NCBI GenBank assembly: GCA_031426455.1
Contig: JANPLI010000211.1
Location: forward strand, 30,957-94,956
DNA: 64,000 nucleotides
Direction of reading: 5' to 3'
Source of the DNA: JANNMJ01 sp031426455
Lineage (GTDB): Bacteria > Bacteroidota > Bacteroidia > Cytophagales > Hymenobacteraceae
Of the stretch, positions 1 through 8,989 are shown in pieces. Under the pieces are notes generated by a model. The model was not told where the DNA came from and did not search any database. It was given only the letters and a program-made list of their open reading frames with translations. The position numbers and the translations under genes are program-made. Within the stretch, counting starts at the first letter, position 1; every line of letters begins with the position of its first letter.

Positions 1-775
1 ACGCCCTCCGCCGAAATGCCCAGTGCTGCTCGTGGATGGGCGCCGTGCGCAGGGCCTCGGCCAGGGCGGCATCGACGGGGAAGGTGAGCTGGGAAAGCGG
101 GCTGACTTCGACGCCTACCGTGAACGCTGCCCCGGCAAACGGCCAGGGTTCGACCATCACCGGAACCGGCGCATCGGGGTCAGCGGTCAGGGCGCCGCCC
201 GCGCCCGTGCCGGGCCGTCGGACGTAGTATGTCTGCCCATCCGGTCCGCGCCCGATTTCGAGGCGGCGCTCGTCGTCGGGCAGTTGCTGCATACAGAGAA
301 TGAGCGAGAGGCGGTCGGCCCACTGCATCAGGTCGTAGGCGGCTTGTGCTTCTTTTTTGCTCAGCTTCAAGCCCTTGCGGCAGGCCTCCTGGGTGGCGCG
401 CTGCTCGTCGAGAAAGGCATCGGTTTGGGTGTCCTGGCCGCGCAGGGCCTCGTACAGGTTCGAGAGATGGAGCGACATCAGCAGCCACCGCCAGCGCCCC
501 TGGTAACGCGCCTGTTCAGCCACCCGGGTGGCTTGTTCGAGCGAAAACGGCAGCAGCGTAAAGGGTGCCGGGGCACCGGCTTCGGTTAGCCCGCGGGGGC
601 CGGCCCAGGCATCCTGGCCATCGTCGTGCTGGGCAATGGCGGCCAGCGTGCCGAGCCAGCGCTCCGGCACGGGCCGGTGCGCGGGGTGCCAGTGCGCGGC
701 CAGCTCAGCGGCCAGCAGCGCGTGCGCCTGCTGGTAGATGCACGACCAGCCGGCGGCGGTGAAGGAGACGATCAT
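1..775 (-). CDS. DUF3891 family protein (partial, C-terminus outside window)
   Basis: Reading the minus strand from an ATG at 775 gives an uninterrupted frame of about 258 codons that runs off the window start. It begins MIVSF, then has QQAHALLAAEL, an IAQHDDGQDAW segment, a helical stretch MSLHLSNLYEALR and DRLSLILCMQQLPDDE. The early Gln/His pair, the HDDG motif and the DRLSLIL block are the pattern I associate with DUF3891, a family of unknown biochemical function. No signal peptide or membrane segment is visible. It lies 115 bp downstream of the threonine dehydrogenase gene on the same strand, so the two could be co-transcribed, but the gap holds a simple repeat. The missing C-terminus limits the assignment; the family call is by recognition only. 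Confidence 0.75.
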   Translation of the reverse strand, partial: MIVSFTAAGWSCIYQQAHALLAAELAAHWHPAHRPVPERWLGTLAAIAQHDDGQDAWAGPRGLTEAGAPAPFTLLPFSLEQATRVAEQARYQGRWRWLLMSLHLSNLYEALRGQDTQTDAFLDEQRATQEACRKGLKLSKKEAQAAYDLMQWADRLSLILCMQQLPDDERRLEIGRGPDGQTYYVRRPGTGAGGALTADPDAPVPVMVEPWPFAGAAFTVGVEVSPLSQLTFPVDAALAEALRTAPIHEQHWAFRRRA

Positions 776-779
776 TCAG

Positions 780-899
780 GAGGGTGGGAGAGGGGGAGAG
801 GGTGCTACGTGAGAAGTGCGGGCGTGTTCGCGGCAAGCCCTCCCACCCTCAAACCCTCCCACCTTCAAACCTTCAAATCCTCAAACCCTCTCACCCTAC
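780..899. repeat. Degenerate pyrimidine-rich simple repeat with 11-bp inverted arms
   Basis: The gap between the DUF3891 and threonine dehydrogenase genes holds a purine-rich block (780-809) and, at 840-899, an irregular run of CCCTC, CAAACC and CTTCAAA words. The arms 780-790 and 840-850 are exact reverse complements (GAGGGTGGGAG / CTCCCACCCTC), so a stem with a 49-nt loop could form. The last bases overlap the 3' end of the dehydrogenase gene. Confidence 0.6.
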
Positions 900-1880
900 C
901 AGACTGGGCAAGTGGGCCAGCATATCGGTCGTCATCGCGGCCAGGTCGTACTGCGGCTGCCAACCCCAATCTTGTCGGGCAACGGCATCATCGATGGAGC
1001 GGGGCCAGGATTCAGCGATGGCCTGGCGCGTGGGGTCGGGCGCGTAGCTGATCTGAAAACCAGGGCGGTGGTGCTGAATTTCGGCGGCAATTTCCTCGGG
1101 CGCAAAGCTCATCCCGGCGAGGTTGTACGACGAGCGGACGCTGATGCGCGCGGCCGGTGCGTGCATCACTTCCAGGGTGGCGCGGATGGCGTCGGGCATA
1201 TAGAGCATCGGTAGCGTGGTGCCCTGCTCCAGAAAGCAGCTGAACGGCTCGTCGGCCACGGCCTTGTGGTAGATATCGACGGCATAGTCGGTGGTGCCGC
1301 CGCCGGGCAGGGTTTTGTAGCCGATCAGGCCGGGGTAGCGGAGCGAGCGCACGTCGAGGCCCCACTTATGAAAATAGTAGTCGCACCAACGCTCGCCGGC
1401 CAGCTTCGAGAAGCCGTACACCGTGTTGGGGTCCATCACGGTGGTTTGGGGAGTATGGTCGCGCGGCGTGTTGGGGCCGAAGACGGCGATACTGCTCGGC
1501 CAGTACACCCGCTTCACCTTGAACTCGCGGGCGGCTTCCAGTACGTTCAGCAGGCCATTGATATTGAGATCCCAGGCCAGATGCGGCTTGGCTTCGCCGA
1601 CTGCCGACAGAATCGCGGCCAGGTGATAGACCTGCGAAAACCGGTACTGCTGCATCACCCGCGCGATGTCGTCGCGGTCGAGCACGTCGAGGCGTTCGAA
1701 GGGGCCGTCCTGCACCAGATCGAGTTGGCGGGGGATGCGCACGTCGGCGGCCACCACGTGGGCCGCGCCGTATTGTTCACGCAGCGCCTGCGTCAGTTCG
1801 TAGCCCAACTGGCCGCTGGCGCCAATGACGAGGACCGTTTCGGGGCGGGTACTGGTGGGGCCGGGAGCAAGAGAAGTCAT
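891..1880 (-). CDS. L-threonine 3-dehydrogenase, SDR/epimerase type
   Basis: A 329-residue NAD-dependent short-chain dehydrogenase of the extended (epimerase) type. The N-terminal Rossmann motif VLVIGASGQLGYEL is at about residues 16-29. The SSIAVFGP segment and the YGFSKLAGERW catalytic Tyr-xxx-Lys follow mid-protein, and SLRYPGLIGY and the substrate-loop sequences after them match the SDR-type threonine dehydrogenases of Flavobacteria and Cytophagales. These oxidise L-threonine to 2-amino-3-oxobutyrate, which a ligase cleaves to glycine and acetyl-CoA. UDP-sugar epimerase is the main alternative, but the length and the YPGLIGY segment favour threonine dehydrogenase. I chose the ATG at 1880 (MTSLAPG) because an upstream extension would run through the divergent promoter region. 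A TACTTTTG element lies 65-72 bp upstream. The enzyme is cytosolic, with no signal peptide. Confidence 0.85.
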   Translation of the reverse strand: MTSLAPGPTSTRPETVLVIGASGQLGYELTQALREQYGAAHVVAADVRIPRQLDLVQDGPFERLDVLDRDDIARVMQQYRFSQVYHLAAILSAVGEAKPHLAWDLNINGLLNVLEAAREFKVKRVYWPSSIAVFGPNTPRDHTPQTTVMDPNTVYGFSKLAGERWCDYYFHKWGLDVRSLRYPGLIGYKTLPGGGTTDYAVDIYHKAVADEPFSCFLEQGTTLPMLYMPDAIRATLEVMHAPAARISVRSSYNLAGMSFAPEEIAAEIQHHRPGFQISYAPDPTRQAIAESWPRSIDDAVARQDWGWQPQYDLAAMTTDMLAHLPSLVG

Positions 1881-1944
1881 TGGAAGTAAAAACGGGCGGG
1901 TTGATTGGGAAAGGACAGGGAGAAGGCGCCGGTCGGGCCTCAAA

Positions 1945-1952
1945 CAAAAGTA
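1945..1952 (-). promoter_or_regulatory. Putative -7 element of the threonine dehydrogenase gene
   Basis: The minus strand reads TACTTTTG, an exact match to the Bacteroidota -7 consensus TAnnTTTG, about 65 bp before the start codon. I see no TTG at the expected -33 spacing, so this is a half-supported promoter. Confidence 0.4.
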
Positions 1953-1997
1953 CGGCATCGTATACGCCCTCCGCCGGGGCCGTAGTTTTACGGCCGT

Positions 1998-2639
1998 ATG
2001 ACCTTCGATGATTTCCTGCGCCGCCGCCGCCTCGACGTGGCCGCTTTCCGCGCCGCCGAACCGGCCCGGGCCGCTCAGTGGGAGGCGCTGTACGCGGCGC
2101 TGCACCCGGAGGCGTTTCTGACGCAGGTCAAGATGGTCATCAACGACGTGCGCCGCCGTTATCACCTGGCGGAAGCTCCCGCACCGGCTCCAGCGGCACC
2201 GGCTACGACCGGCGAGGGCGCCGCTCCTCGCCCCGCGGGCCTGCGCCCCGACCGCCGCGCCCGGCCCATCGGCCCGGTGACGGACATTTCGATTCTACCA
2301 GTGGAAGCGGACGAACCGACGGCGGAGCTGCCCGTCGTGGCCGGACCGTTTTTACCGGGTGGAGCAGAAACGTCATCGGCAGAAAGCGCGTCGGCGGAAA
2401 CGCCGCCCGCGCGTCCGGCCCGGCCACGTGCCGTAATCCGGAAGCCCGCCGTCGCGCTCGATACAGCGCCCGACACAGCGCCGCCGCTGGAACCAGTAGT
2501 TCCCACGCCCTTGGCTGCCGCGCCGGAAGCTCCTGCTGAAACGCCACCTACCGAAACGCCGCCCGCGCGCCTGGCCCGGCCGCGCGCCGTGATTCGGCGC
2601 CCGCCTGCCGCACCACCAGCCCCGCCCGCCGCGGAATAA
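1998..2639 (+). CDS. Unknown protein with short folded N-terminus and Pro/Ala-rich tail
   Basis: I do not recognise a characterised family. The 213-residue product has a charged N-terminal 58 residues (MTFDDFLRRRRLD ... VINDVRRRYHL) that look helical and cytosolic. After them comes a low-complexity tail rich in Pro, Ala, Glu and Thr with few aromatic residues. The tail contains a direct repeat: PARPARPRAVIRKP at about residues 137-150 and PARLARPRAVIRRP near residues 188-201. It has no signal peptide or membrane segment. It is transcribed away from the threonine dehydrogenase gene across a 117-bp divergent gap. The start ATG at 1998 is the first in frame. The Arg/Pro repeats suggest a nucleic-acid or protein contact role, but that is only inference. 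Confidence 0.7.
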   Translation: MTFDDFLRRRRLDVAAFRAAEPARAAQWEALYAALHPEAFLTQVKMVINDVRRRYHLAEAPAPAPAAPATTGEGAAPRPAGLRPDRRARPIGPVTDISILPVEADEPTAELPVVAGPFLPGGAETSSAESASAETPPARPARPRAVIRKPAVALDTAPDTAPPLEPVVPTPLAAAPEAPAETPPTETPPARLARPRAVIRRPPAAPPAPPAAE

Positions 2640-2976
2640 AGGCCGGGACCTGACCAGCAGCCGGCAAGTAGCGGGCGGGGAAATCGGCTTTTTGCCGGCG
2701 ATGGAAATCCGGGGTTGGGGCAGGAAGGCGCGGGTTTCAGGCAGTAAGGCGCGGGTTTCAGGAGGTCCGAGGCGTAGCGTTGCCGCTGCCCGGCGGCGAA
2801 TGTTACGCCAATGTTATCCAGGTTTAACCAAAGCATAACTGCCCGCAATAGGCGTGCAGCAGCTGGCACTGGTAAGTTTGCATCGCCATTCAAGTGCCCA
2901 CCCCAAATGGGGCGGTGCGCGGGGGGTGTTCAGTTGTACCATTGGTTTTTCACCAATTTCCATTTCAGCGAATCCT
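2640..2976. other. Intergenic region with 21-bp direct repeat and putative -7 element
   Basis: This 337-bp gap holds a 17-bp exact direct repeat (AAGGCGCGGGTTTCAGG at 2725-2741 and 2746-2762, period 21). It also has a plus-strand TAAGTTTG at 2873-2880, matching TAnnTTTG, about 97 bp before the next start codon, without a clear -33 TTG. I see no convincing gene here. An in-frame extension of the downstream gene to 2854 is open but carries no signal peptide and is not favoured. Confidence 0.45.
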
Positions 2977-5900
2977 ATGCGATTCAATACTCTCAGTCGG
3001 CGGTTCTCGAACGCCACGCTTGGCTTACTGACAGCGGGCGCCCTGCTCGTGGGTACGCCCCAAAGGGCTACCGCCCAAGCCGACCCCTTCCTGGCCCAAC
3101 GCGATTTCATCGGCGTCATCGTGCCGCAGTACGCGTATGGTTCTACCGGGAGCGGCAACCGGCTGCCCATCGTGTATCGGGCCACCATCAATGGCCTGGA
3201 CGCCTTCACGACCTACCGTTATATCAGCAACGTAGAGCTGACGGGCACCGTCAACACGCTGACCGGGACATCGACAGTAACTGCTATCGGGGCCGGCATC
3301 CAGCTTTACATCCCCACCAGCACCGCCTCGCCCTACGAGTACTCGACCACCGCCAACACCAACACGGCGGGGCAATTCGGCACGTTCACGACCGGCGCCG
3401 GTACTGCGGGTGCCACTTCGTACACGGGCTTTTTCAGCATCGTCACCTCCAACAATGCTACTCGCTTCGTGCCCGGCGCCACGGTGGTGCCCACGATTCA
3501 GATCGCCACCACCGCCGGTGTGGTGGTGAAGCGCCTGGCGATGAACACGACTACCAACGCAATCCGTATCCTGGGCTACGGCACCACCACTAGTGCCAAC
3601 GAGAGCACCGGCATCACCGGCACCAGTGCCGCTACGCCGCGCAACGTGGTGTTCCTGTATGATAACACCGCTGGCACCGGCCGGCCGCTGTCGTCGGCGG
3701 TAGTGGAGGCCATCAACGCGGTCGTCCCTGGCACTGCTACCCCCATCACCAGCCCCCCCGGTATCGCCTCATTGCCGAGCTTCTACAACACGGCCGCCGG
3801 GGCGTGGACGACGGTGTATCCCAACGCCGTCACCAACGGGGTGCGGCGCATCGAGCAGCGGTCCATCGCGGATGGTTCGATAGCCGGATACAATACCGAT
3901 GCCGACGGCAATTGGAATATCTTCAATGCCGGTACCACCACTGGCAACACGACCACGCCGGGCGGCGCGACCACGATCCGCACGATCAGCCCGCTGGATG
4001 CGCCGCTGCGGATTGCCAGCGCCACCACCAGCGCCGTACCTACCATCACGAGCCTGGCGCCGACCTCGGCTACAGCTGGTTCGGGCGCGCTGACGCTCAC
4101 CGTGAACGGTACTAATTTCCAGGATAATACGGCGGCGCTGAATGCTTCGCAGGTGATTTTCAACGGAGCCATCCGGGCGACCACCTACGTGAGCAGCACC
4201 CAGATCACGGCCGCGATCCTGGCCGGCGACATCGTCACGGCCGGTGCTAAGACCGTGCAGGTGGGCAACCCCAACGAGGGCGGCAGCCTCTCGGCCAGCA
4301 CCACCTTTACCGTGTTCGCGGGGGCGCCCACCATCAACGTGACCGGCACCCCGACGGCCTTTGCCGCTACTACGGTCGGCCAGACGTCGAGCGCCCAGAC
4401 GGTGACCGTGGGCGGCTCCGGCTTGCTCGACGACGTAACCATCACGGCGCCGACCGGCTTCCAGGTATCCACTACCGGTATCAACGGCTCGTACAGTGGT
4501 GCGGCCGCCATCGACCAAGCCACGGCCAACGGCGGTTTGACGACCCTTTACATCCGGTTCGCGCCCCCGGGGCCGCCCGCTACGGGTGCCTTCTTGGGCA
4601 ACGTGACGGTGGCTTCCCTCAGCGCCACCACCCAGAGCATCGCCGTCAGCGGTCAGAGCCTGAGTACCAAACCCACGACCAAAAGCACGATCTCGTTCGG
4701 CGCCGTGACCGGTAACTCCATCGTGGTGAATTTCAGCGGCGGCAACGGCCAGAAGCGCCTGCTGAGCGTACGTCAGGGCGCGGCAGCCAACTTCATCCCC
4801 GTGACCGGCACCGACTACGTGGCCAACCCTGTTTTCGGCGCGGGCACGCCGCTTGGCGCGGGCCTCGACAACTACGTCGTGTATGCCGGCACCGGCACCA
4901 GCGTGACCGTGACGGGCCTCGGCGGCGGTACCAGCTACTTCTTCGCCGTTAATGAGTACAACGACGATAACCTGGCCGGCACAGCTAACTATCTGACCGG
5001 CGCCGCCAACATCGGCACCGGCTCGCAGATCACCAGCATTGGCCCGCCCGTGACCTACACCTGGGCCGTGGCCAGCGGCAACTGGACGACCCCCGCCTCC
5101 TGGACGCCCGCCCGCACCAGCCCGGCCGTGAACGACGTGCTGGTTTTCAACGGTGCTGTGCAGGCTGCGCCCCTCGCCACGGTAAACTTCACGCCTACCG
5201 GCACCTCGAATACCGGCCTCGTTGGCCAGGTTATCGGCCAACTTCAGTTTATCAATGGTGTGAATGCCACGCTGACTACCGATGCCTCGCGCCAGCTTAA
5301 TATCGACGGCGGCCTGAGCGGCGATGACTTCGTGGTGGATGCCACGTCTACGGCCTTCTTCCAGAACACGGTGGTCAATACCGGGGTGTTCATCTTCGTG
5401 TCGAGCGGCGAAACCGGTCGGGTGCGCGGCACCGTGCGTTTCGACGGCACCGTGCCGACGGCCTCCGGCGCCACCAGCAGGCTGATTGGCTTCAACCAGA
5501 CCGGTACCAGCGGCCCGGCAGCGGATGCGGGTATTGTCTTTACGGCGGGCGCGGTGGCCATTCAGGGCCGCAACTTCAGCGGTAACCTTTTCGGCGACCA
5601 GGCCACGTTCCAGAACGGCATTTCCTTCGAGGCCGGCGCCCGGTTGCGTCAGTTGGGCGGTTCCAACGCTTTCGGTGTCGGCTCGCCGAACTCGGTGGTG
5701 GTCTTTGATCAAGCCGCCGTGTACAGCTACGAGCAGTTCGGCGCCACGCCCGCCTCCTCGGGCCGCACGTACCCGATACTCGAAATTAATATCGATCCCA
5801 TCGCTGCTGCCGCCGCCAGCTCCACGGCCACGCCGTCCCTGACGGGAAGCAACTTCATCGTGACCGGCGATCTGCGGATTCTGAACGCCACGAGCGTGAG

Positions 5901-7701
5901 CATCGGCACCACACCGTTTACGCTGCAAGGCAATCTGGTAGTGAACGCCCCAACGACCATCGGCGCCGTGACCACGTTCACCAAAACCGGCCCGATGACC
6001 ATCACGGGCACGGCGCCGGTCACGTTCACGGGGGGCTCGCTGCTGTCGGTGGCTGGTAATCTTGATGCCACGGCCGGCGCGGGCGTGGTGTTCGCCAACA
6101 CGACGACCGCTACGCTGGGCGGCTCGGGCACGGCCCGCTTCCGTAACCTGACTACGGGCGCCGGTAATCTTTCCCTGAGCATTCCGGTGCAGGTGCAGCG
6201 CCTGCTGACGCTGGCCGGCGGCAATCTGGTGTCGAACAATAATTTGACCCTGACGGCCAACGCCATCACGGGCCAGGCAATGGTGGTGAACGGCGGCGCG
6301 GGCGTGGTGACAGGGGCAGCCAACACGGTGCAGCTCTACGTCAGCCCCGCCGTCAATGCCGGCCTGGGCTATCGCCACTTCGCTTCGCCGGTGGCGGGTG
6401 CACCAGTCACGAGCCTGGGCAACCCGTTCTATGGTTTCTTCCCGGCGATTTACCGCTACCAGGAGTCGCTGGTGAATGCCACAATTCCGGCCAACGCGCC
6501 GGTCGGCACCACACCCTTCGACCTGGGCTGGGTTTCGACCGGCCCCGTCGCCACGCTGGCCGTGGGCGCGGGCTACAGCATCCTGCAACCCAGCCCTACG
6601 GCGCCCAGCTTCACGGGAACGCTGAACACGGGCAGCATTCCGCTGGGTGTGACGAACACGGCCAGCCTGCCGGGCGCTACCGGCTCGGGCTGGAATTTCC
6701 TGGGCAACCTCTACCCCTCGCCGTTGGATGCCGACCTGCTGATGGCCTCGTTCCCGGCAGCCGTCACGCAGTCGATCAGCGTGTGGCAGTCGCAGCCATC
6801 GGTGCTGGGTGCCCCGGCCGCTGGCCAGTACATCACCCGGACGCCCGGCGGCGGCTCGACCGACGTGAGCGGCGGCGCCAGCCAGTTGCTGCCCCTGGGG
6901 CAGGCGTTCTTCGTGCGGGCCACCGGCGCGGCTACCATCACGATGACCAACGCGATGCGCCCTGCCAGCTACGTGACCGCCACCCACTACCGCGCCGCCC
7001 CCGATCAGCGCCCGCGCGTCGTGTTGGGCCTGACCGGCCAGAACGGCGAGCAGGTGACCGACCGCGCCGTGGTGCTCTTCGATGAGCGCGCCACCGCTGG
7101 CTTCGACAACGGCTACGATGGCCCCAAGCTCCGCAATGTGGGCGCCGTGCCGTCGCTGGCTTCCGTGCAAGGGGCTGATGAGGTGGCCATCAACGTGCTG
7201 CCCGCCCTGACGGCCACCACCACCGTGCCGTTGACCGTGACGCTGCCCGCCGCCGGAACCTACAAACTGACCGCCGATGCGCTGCAAAACGTGCCCGCCG
7301 GTACCCGCGTCTTCCTGCTGGATGCCCTGACCGGCACCCGCCAGAATCTGACCACCAACGGTCTGTACGCCTTTACGGCCGACGCCGCCGGTACCCAGGC
7401 GCAGCGTTTTGCGCTGGTGTTCGAGCCTGCCGCTGCGCCGCTCGCTGCGGCGGCTGAACTGGCGCTGGCCGCCGTCACGGTAGCCCCGAATCCCAGCCAC
7501 GGCGCCTTCCGCCTGACGCTGCCTACGGGCCTGACCGCTACCGCCGTTACCGTGTTCGACAACCTGGGCCGCGCCGTGGCCCGGCCCGTATTGACGGGTG
7601 CCACCACCGAAATCAGCCTGCCTACGCTGGCTGCCGGGGTGTACACGCTGCGCCTGACCACCACGGCCGGGGCCGTAACCCGTAAGCTGGTAATCGAGTA
7701 A
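2977..7701 (+). CDS. Large secreted multidomain protein with T9SS type A sorting domain
   Basis: A 1574-residue secreted or surface protein. I chose the ATG at 2977 because it is followed at once by a signal peptide (MRFNTLSRRF ... GALLVG, cleavage likely near TPQRATA-QA). Residues from about 350 to 448 resemble an IPT/TIG domain (ITSLAPTSATAGSGALTL). A beta-sandwich common in Bacteroidota cargo proteins follows to about 563, then a fibronectin III-like stretch to about 690. A beta-rich region from about 690 to 1120 opens with SGNWTTPASWTP. A further domain precedes the C-terminal sorting domain, where APNPSHGAFRL begins the final 75 residues and GVYTLRL and KLVIE end it. That pattern is the T9SS type A signal, which directs export across the outer membrane and removal of the signal domain. 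Asx, Thr, Ala and Gly dominate. Its ligand is unknown; an adhesin or matrix role is inference. Confidence 0.9.
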   Translation: MRFNTLSRRFSNATLGLLTAGALLVGTPQRATAQADPFLAQRDFIGVIVPQYAYGSTGSGNRLPIVYRATINGLDAFTTYRYISNVELTGTVNTLTGTSTVTAIGAGIQLYIPTSTASPYEYSTTANTNTAGQFGTFTTGAGTAGATSYTGFFSIVTSNNATRFVPGATVVPTIQIATTAGVVVKRLAMNTTTNAIRILGYGTTTSANESTGITGTSAATPRNVVFLYDNTAGTGRPLSSAVVEAINAVVPGTATPITSPPGIASLPSFYNTAAGAWTTVYPNAVTNGVRRIEQRSIADGSIAGYNTDADGNWNIFNAGTTTGNTTTPGGATTIRTISPLDAPLRIASATTSAVPTITSLAPTSATAGSGALTLTVNGTNFQDNTAALNASQVIFNGAIRATTYVSSTQITAAILAGDIVTAGAKTVQVGNPNEGGSLSASTTFTVFAGAPTINVTGTPTAFAATTVGQTSSAQTVTVGGSGLLDDVTITAPTGFQVSTTGINGSYSGAAAIDQATANGGLTTLYIRFAPPGPPATGAFLGNVTVASLSATTQSIAVSGQSLSTKPTTKSTISFGAVTGNSIVVNFSGGNGQKRLLSVRQGAAANFIPVTGTDYVANPVFGAGTPLGAGLDNYVVYAGTGTSVTVTGLGGGTSYFFAVNEYNDDNLAGTANYLTGAANIGTGSQITSIGPPVTYTWAVASGNWTTPASWTPARTSPAVNDVLVFNGAVQAAPLATVNFTPTGTSNTGLVGQVIGQLQFINGVNATLTTDASRQLNIDGGLSGDDFVVDATSTAFFQNTVVNTGVFIFVSSGETGRVRGTVRFDGTVPTASGATSRLIGFNQTGTSGPAADAGIVFTAGAVAIQGRNFSGNLFGDQATFQNGISFEAGARLRQLGGSNAFGVGSPNSVVVFDQAAVYSYEQFGATPASSGRTYPILEINIDPIAAAAASSTATPSLTGSNFIVTGDLRILNATSVSIGTTPFTLQGNLVVNAPTTIGAVTTFTKTGPMTITGTAPVTFTGGSLLSVAGNLDATAGAGVVFANTTTATLGGSGTARFRNLTTGAGNLSLSIPVQVQRLLTLAGGNLVSNNNLTLTANAITGQAMVVNGGAGVVTGAANTVQLYVSPAVNAGLGYRHFASPVAGAPVTSLGNPFYGFFPAIYRYQESLVNATIPANAPVGTTPFDLGWVSTGPVATLAVGAGYSILQPSPTAPSFTGTLNTGSIPLGVTNTASLPGATGSGWNFLGNLYPSPLDADLLMASFPAAVTQSISVWQSQPSVLGAPAAGQYITRTPGGGSTDVSGGASQLLPLGQAFFVRATGAATITMTNAMRPASYVTATHYRAAPDQRPRVVLGLTGQNGEQVTDRAVVLFDERATAGFDNGYDGPKLRNVGAVPSLASVQGADEVAINVLPALTATTTVPLTVTLPAAGTYKLTADALQNVPAGTRVFLLDALTGTRQNLTTNGLYAFTADAAGTQAQRFALVFEPAAAPLAAAAELALAAVTVAPNPSHGAFRLTLPTGLTATAVTVFDNLGRAVARPVLTGATTEISLPTLAAGVYTLRLTTTAGAVTRKLVIE

Positions 7702-7767
7702 GTTTGTGGCCCTGAGGGGCTGCCCGGCTGTGGTAGGCACGGTACGGCATCTCAGGCTCCTGTTGTT

Positions 7768-7811
7768 CGGCCCGCCGTGGTCGCCTCCTGTGGGGCGGTC
7801 GCGGCGGGCCG
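7768..7811 (+). terminator. Stem-loop downstream of the T9SS gene
   Basis: Exact 10-bp arms CGGCCCGCCG (7768-7777) and CGGCGGGCCG (7802-7811) enclose a smaller inner stem. The hairpin sits 67 bp after the stop codon. There is no U-tract, so it may protect the 3' end rather than terminate transcription. Confidence 0.45.
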
Positions 7812-7873
7812 ACTGTTTGGAACCCCTGGTGCCGTAAGCCGCAAGCTTCAAGCGGCAAGCCAGGCCGGTTTGG

Positions 7874-8180
7874 CTTGCCGGGTGTTCAACGGCTGGAAGG
7901 CGCTTGCCAACGGCCGGAGGCGATTGAAACGGGGTCGGAGCGGGCTTGCCATTGGCCGGAGACCCCTCACCAACGGCCGGAGGGCGCTTACCAACGGCCG
8001 GAGGGCACTTGCCATTGCCCGGAGGGCGCTTACCAACGGCCGGAGACCTCTTACCAAGCCTCGGGTACAGGTTACCATTGGCCGGAGGGCACTTGCTAAC
8101 GGTCAGGGGCGCTTGCCAAGGGCCGGAGGGCACTTGCCAACTGCCGGCCGCCTTGCCAAACGCGGGGCGGCTTGCCAAAC
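7874..8180. repeat. 21-bp minisatellite, about 14 degenerate copies
   Basis: Successive units begin with CTTGCC or CTTACC and continue AACGGCCGGAGGGC. Unit starts fall at 7874, 7903, 7923, 7945, 7966, 7987, 8008, 8029, 8050, 8071, 8092, 8112, 8133, 8152 and 8171. The central spacing is exactly 21 bp for six intervals; the edges drift to 19, 20, 22 and 29. The period is a multiple of three, so all frames stay open across it, but the encoded peptides are compositional repeats without a start context and I do not treat them as a gene. It lies between two plus-strand genes. Confidence 0.85.
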
Positions 8181-8275
8181 GTGGGGGATTTAAACGGGAA
8201 TGGGGAGGTGCTGCTTACTTTAGGGCGCGGGACAACCCGCGTTTTTGTTTCTTCACTTTTTTTCCTTTTACACCG

Positions 8276-8989
8276 ATGCCCTTACTGGATAATGCCCTCC
8301 GCAACCGCTACAAGCGCGACGCCGACACGGCGCAGGCTTTCGTCCTGGACCAACCGCAGTGGCAGCAGATGGATGAACTGGCGCCGCTGCACGCTGAACT
8401 GATGGCCAACAACACCGAGGCGAAGCAGCACTACGAGGCGCTGGCGGCCTTCGATGCGCGTGAGGACGCGGCCGACAAACTGGAAAACCGCACCGAGGGC
8501 GTGGCCCTGGCAATGCAGGTAGCCAGTGGGTTGGTGGCCTGGGCGACGGGCAAGCCTCAACACCACGCCGTGCTGACGGCGATGGAGAAGCTGACTAAGT
8601 CGCGGCTGATCAAGGAAGACGAGCTGGACTATGCGCAACTGATCAGCGGGGTGTATGCGGCGGCGGCCCCGGTGAAGGCCGAGTTGGTAAAGTATTTCGT
8701 GCCGACGGCCGTGACGGATCAGTTGGGGGCGCTGCACGCAACGTTCGAGGAGATGCGTGGCGACGGCCGCCTGACCCAGACCGAAGCCGCCGCCACGCGC
8801 CAGGCGCTACGCGCGGCCATCAGCCGCAACGACCAGAAAAAGACGGGTGTGTATGACCGGATGCGGGTGTACCTGAAGCCGTTCAAGTACGGCAACCGCA
8901 AACTCTACGACCGGCTGGTGAACGTGATGCAGACGGTGGACCGGCGGGGGCGGAAGAAGGCGGTGAAGGCGGAGGAAGGGAGCGAGTAA
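8276..8989 (+). CDS. Unknown alpha-helical cytosolic protein
   Basis: I do not recognise a named family for this 237-residue protein. It has no signal peptide or membrane span and is rich in Ala, Leu, Arg, Lys, Glu and Asp, so it is probably all-helical. Notable segments are NALRNRYKRDADTAQAF at the N-terminus, a central LDYAQLISGVYAAAAPV, and a basic C-terminus (MRVYLKPFKYGNRKLYDRL, then RRGRKKAVKAE) that could bind nucleic acid or membranes. The start ATG at 8276 follows an AT-rich leader (TTTTTTTCCTTTTACACCG), typical of Bacteroidota initiation sites without a Shine-Dalgarno motif. An open extension upstream runs through the minisatellite and is rejected. Its stop overlaps the next start (TAATG), implying translational coupling. 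Confidence 0.75.
   Translation: MPLLDNALRNRYKRDADTAQAFVLDQPQWQQMDELAPLHAELMANNTEAKQHYEALAAFDAREDAADKLENRTEGVALAMQVASGLVAWATGKPQHHAVLTAMEKLTKSRLIKEDELDYAQLISGVYAAAAPVKAELVKYFVPTAVTDQLGALHATFEEMRGDGRLTQTEAAATRQALRAAISRNDQKKTGVYDRMRVYLKPFKYGNRKLYDRLVNVMQTVDRRGRKKAVKAEEGSE

Noticed and set aside
3769..8178. A 1469-codon open frame on the minus strand opposite the first T9SS gene
   Set aside because: Its composition (Gly, Arg, His, Ala) is that of a shadow frame in GC-rich DNA. The plus strand has a signal peptide, known domains and a sorting domain.
7874..8180. Possible CRISPR array
   Set aside because: The 21-bp units are contiguous with no unique spacers, and no cas genes are nearby.
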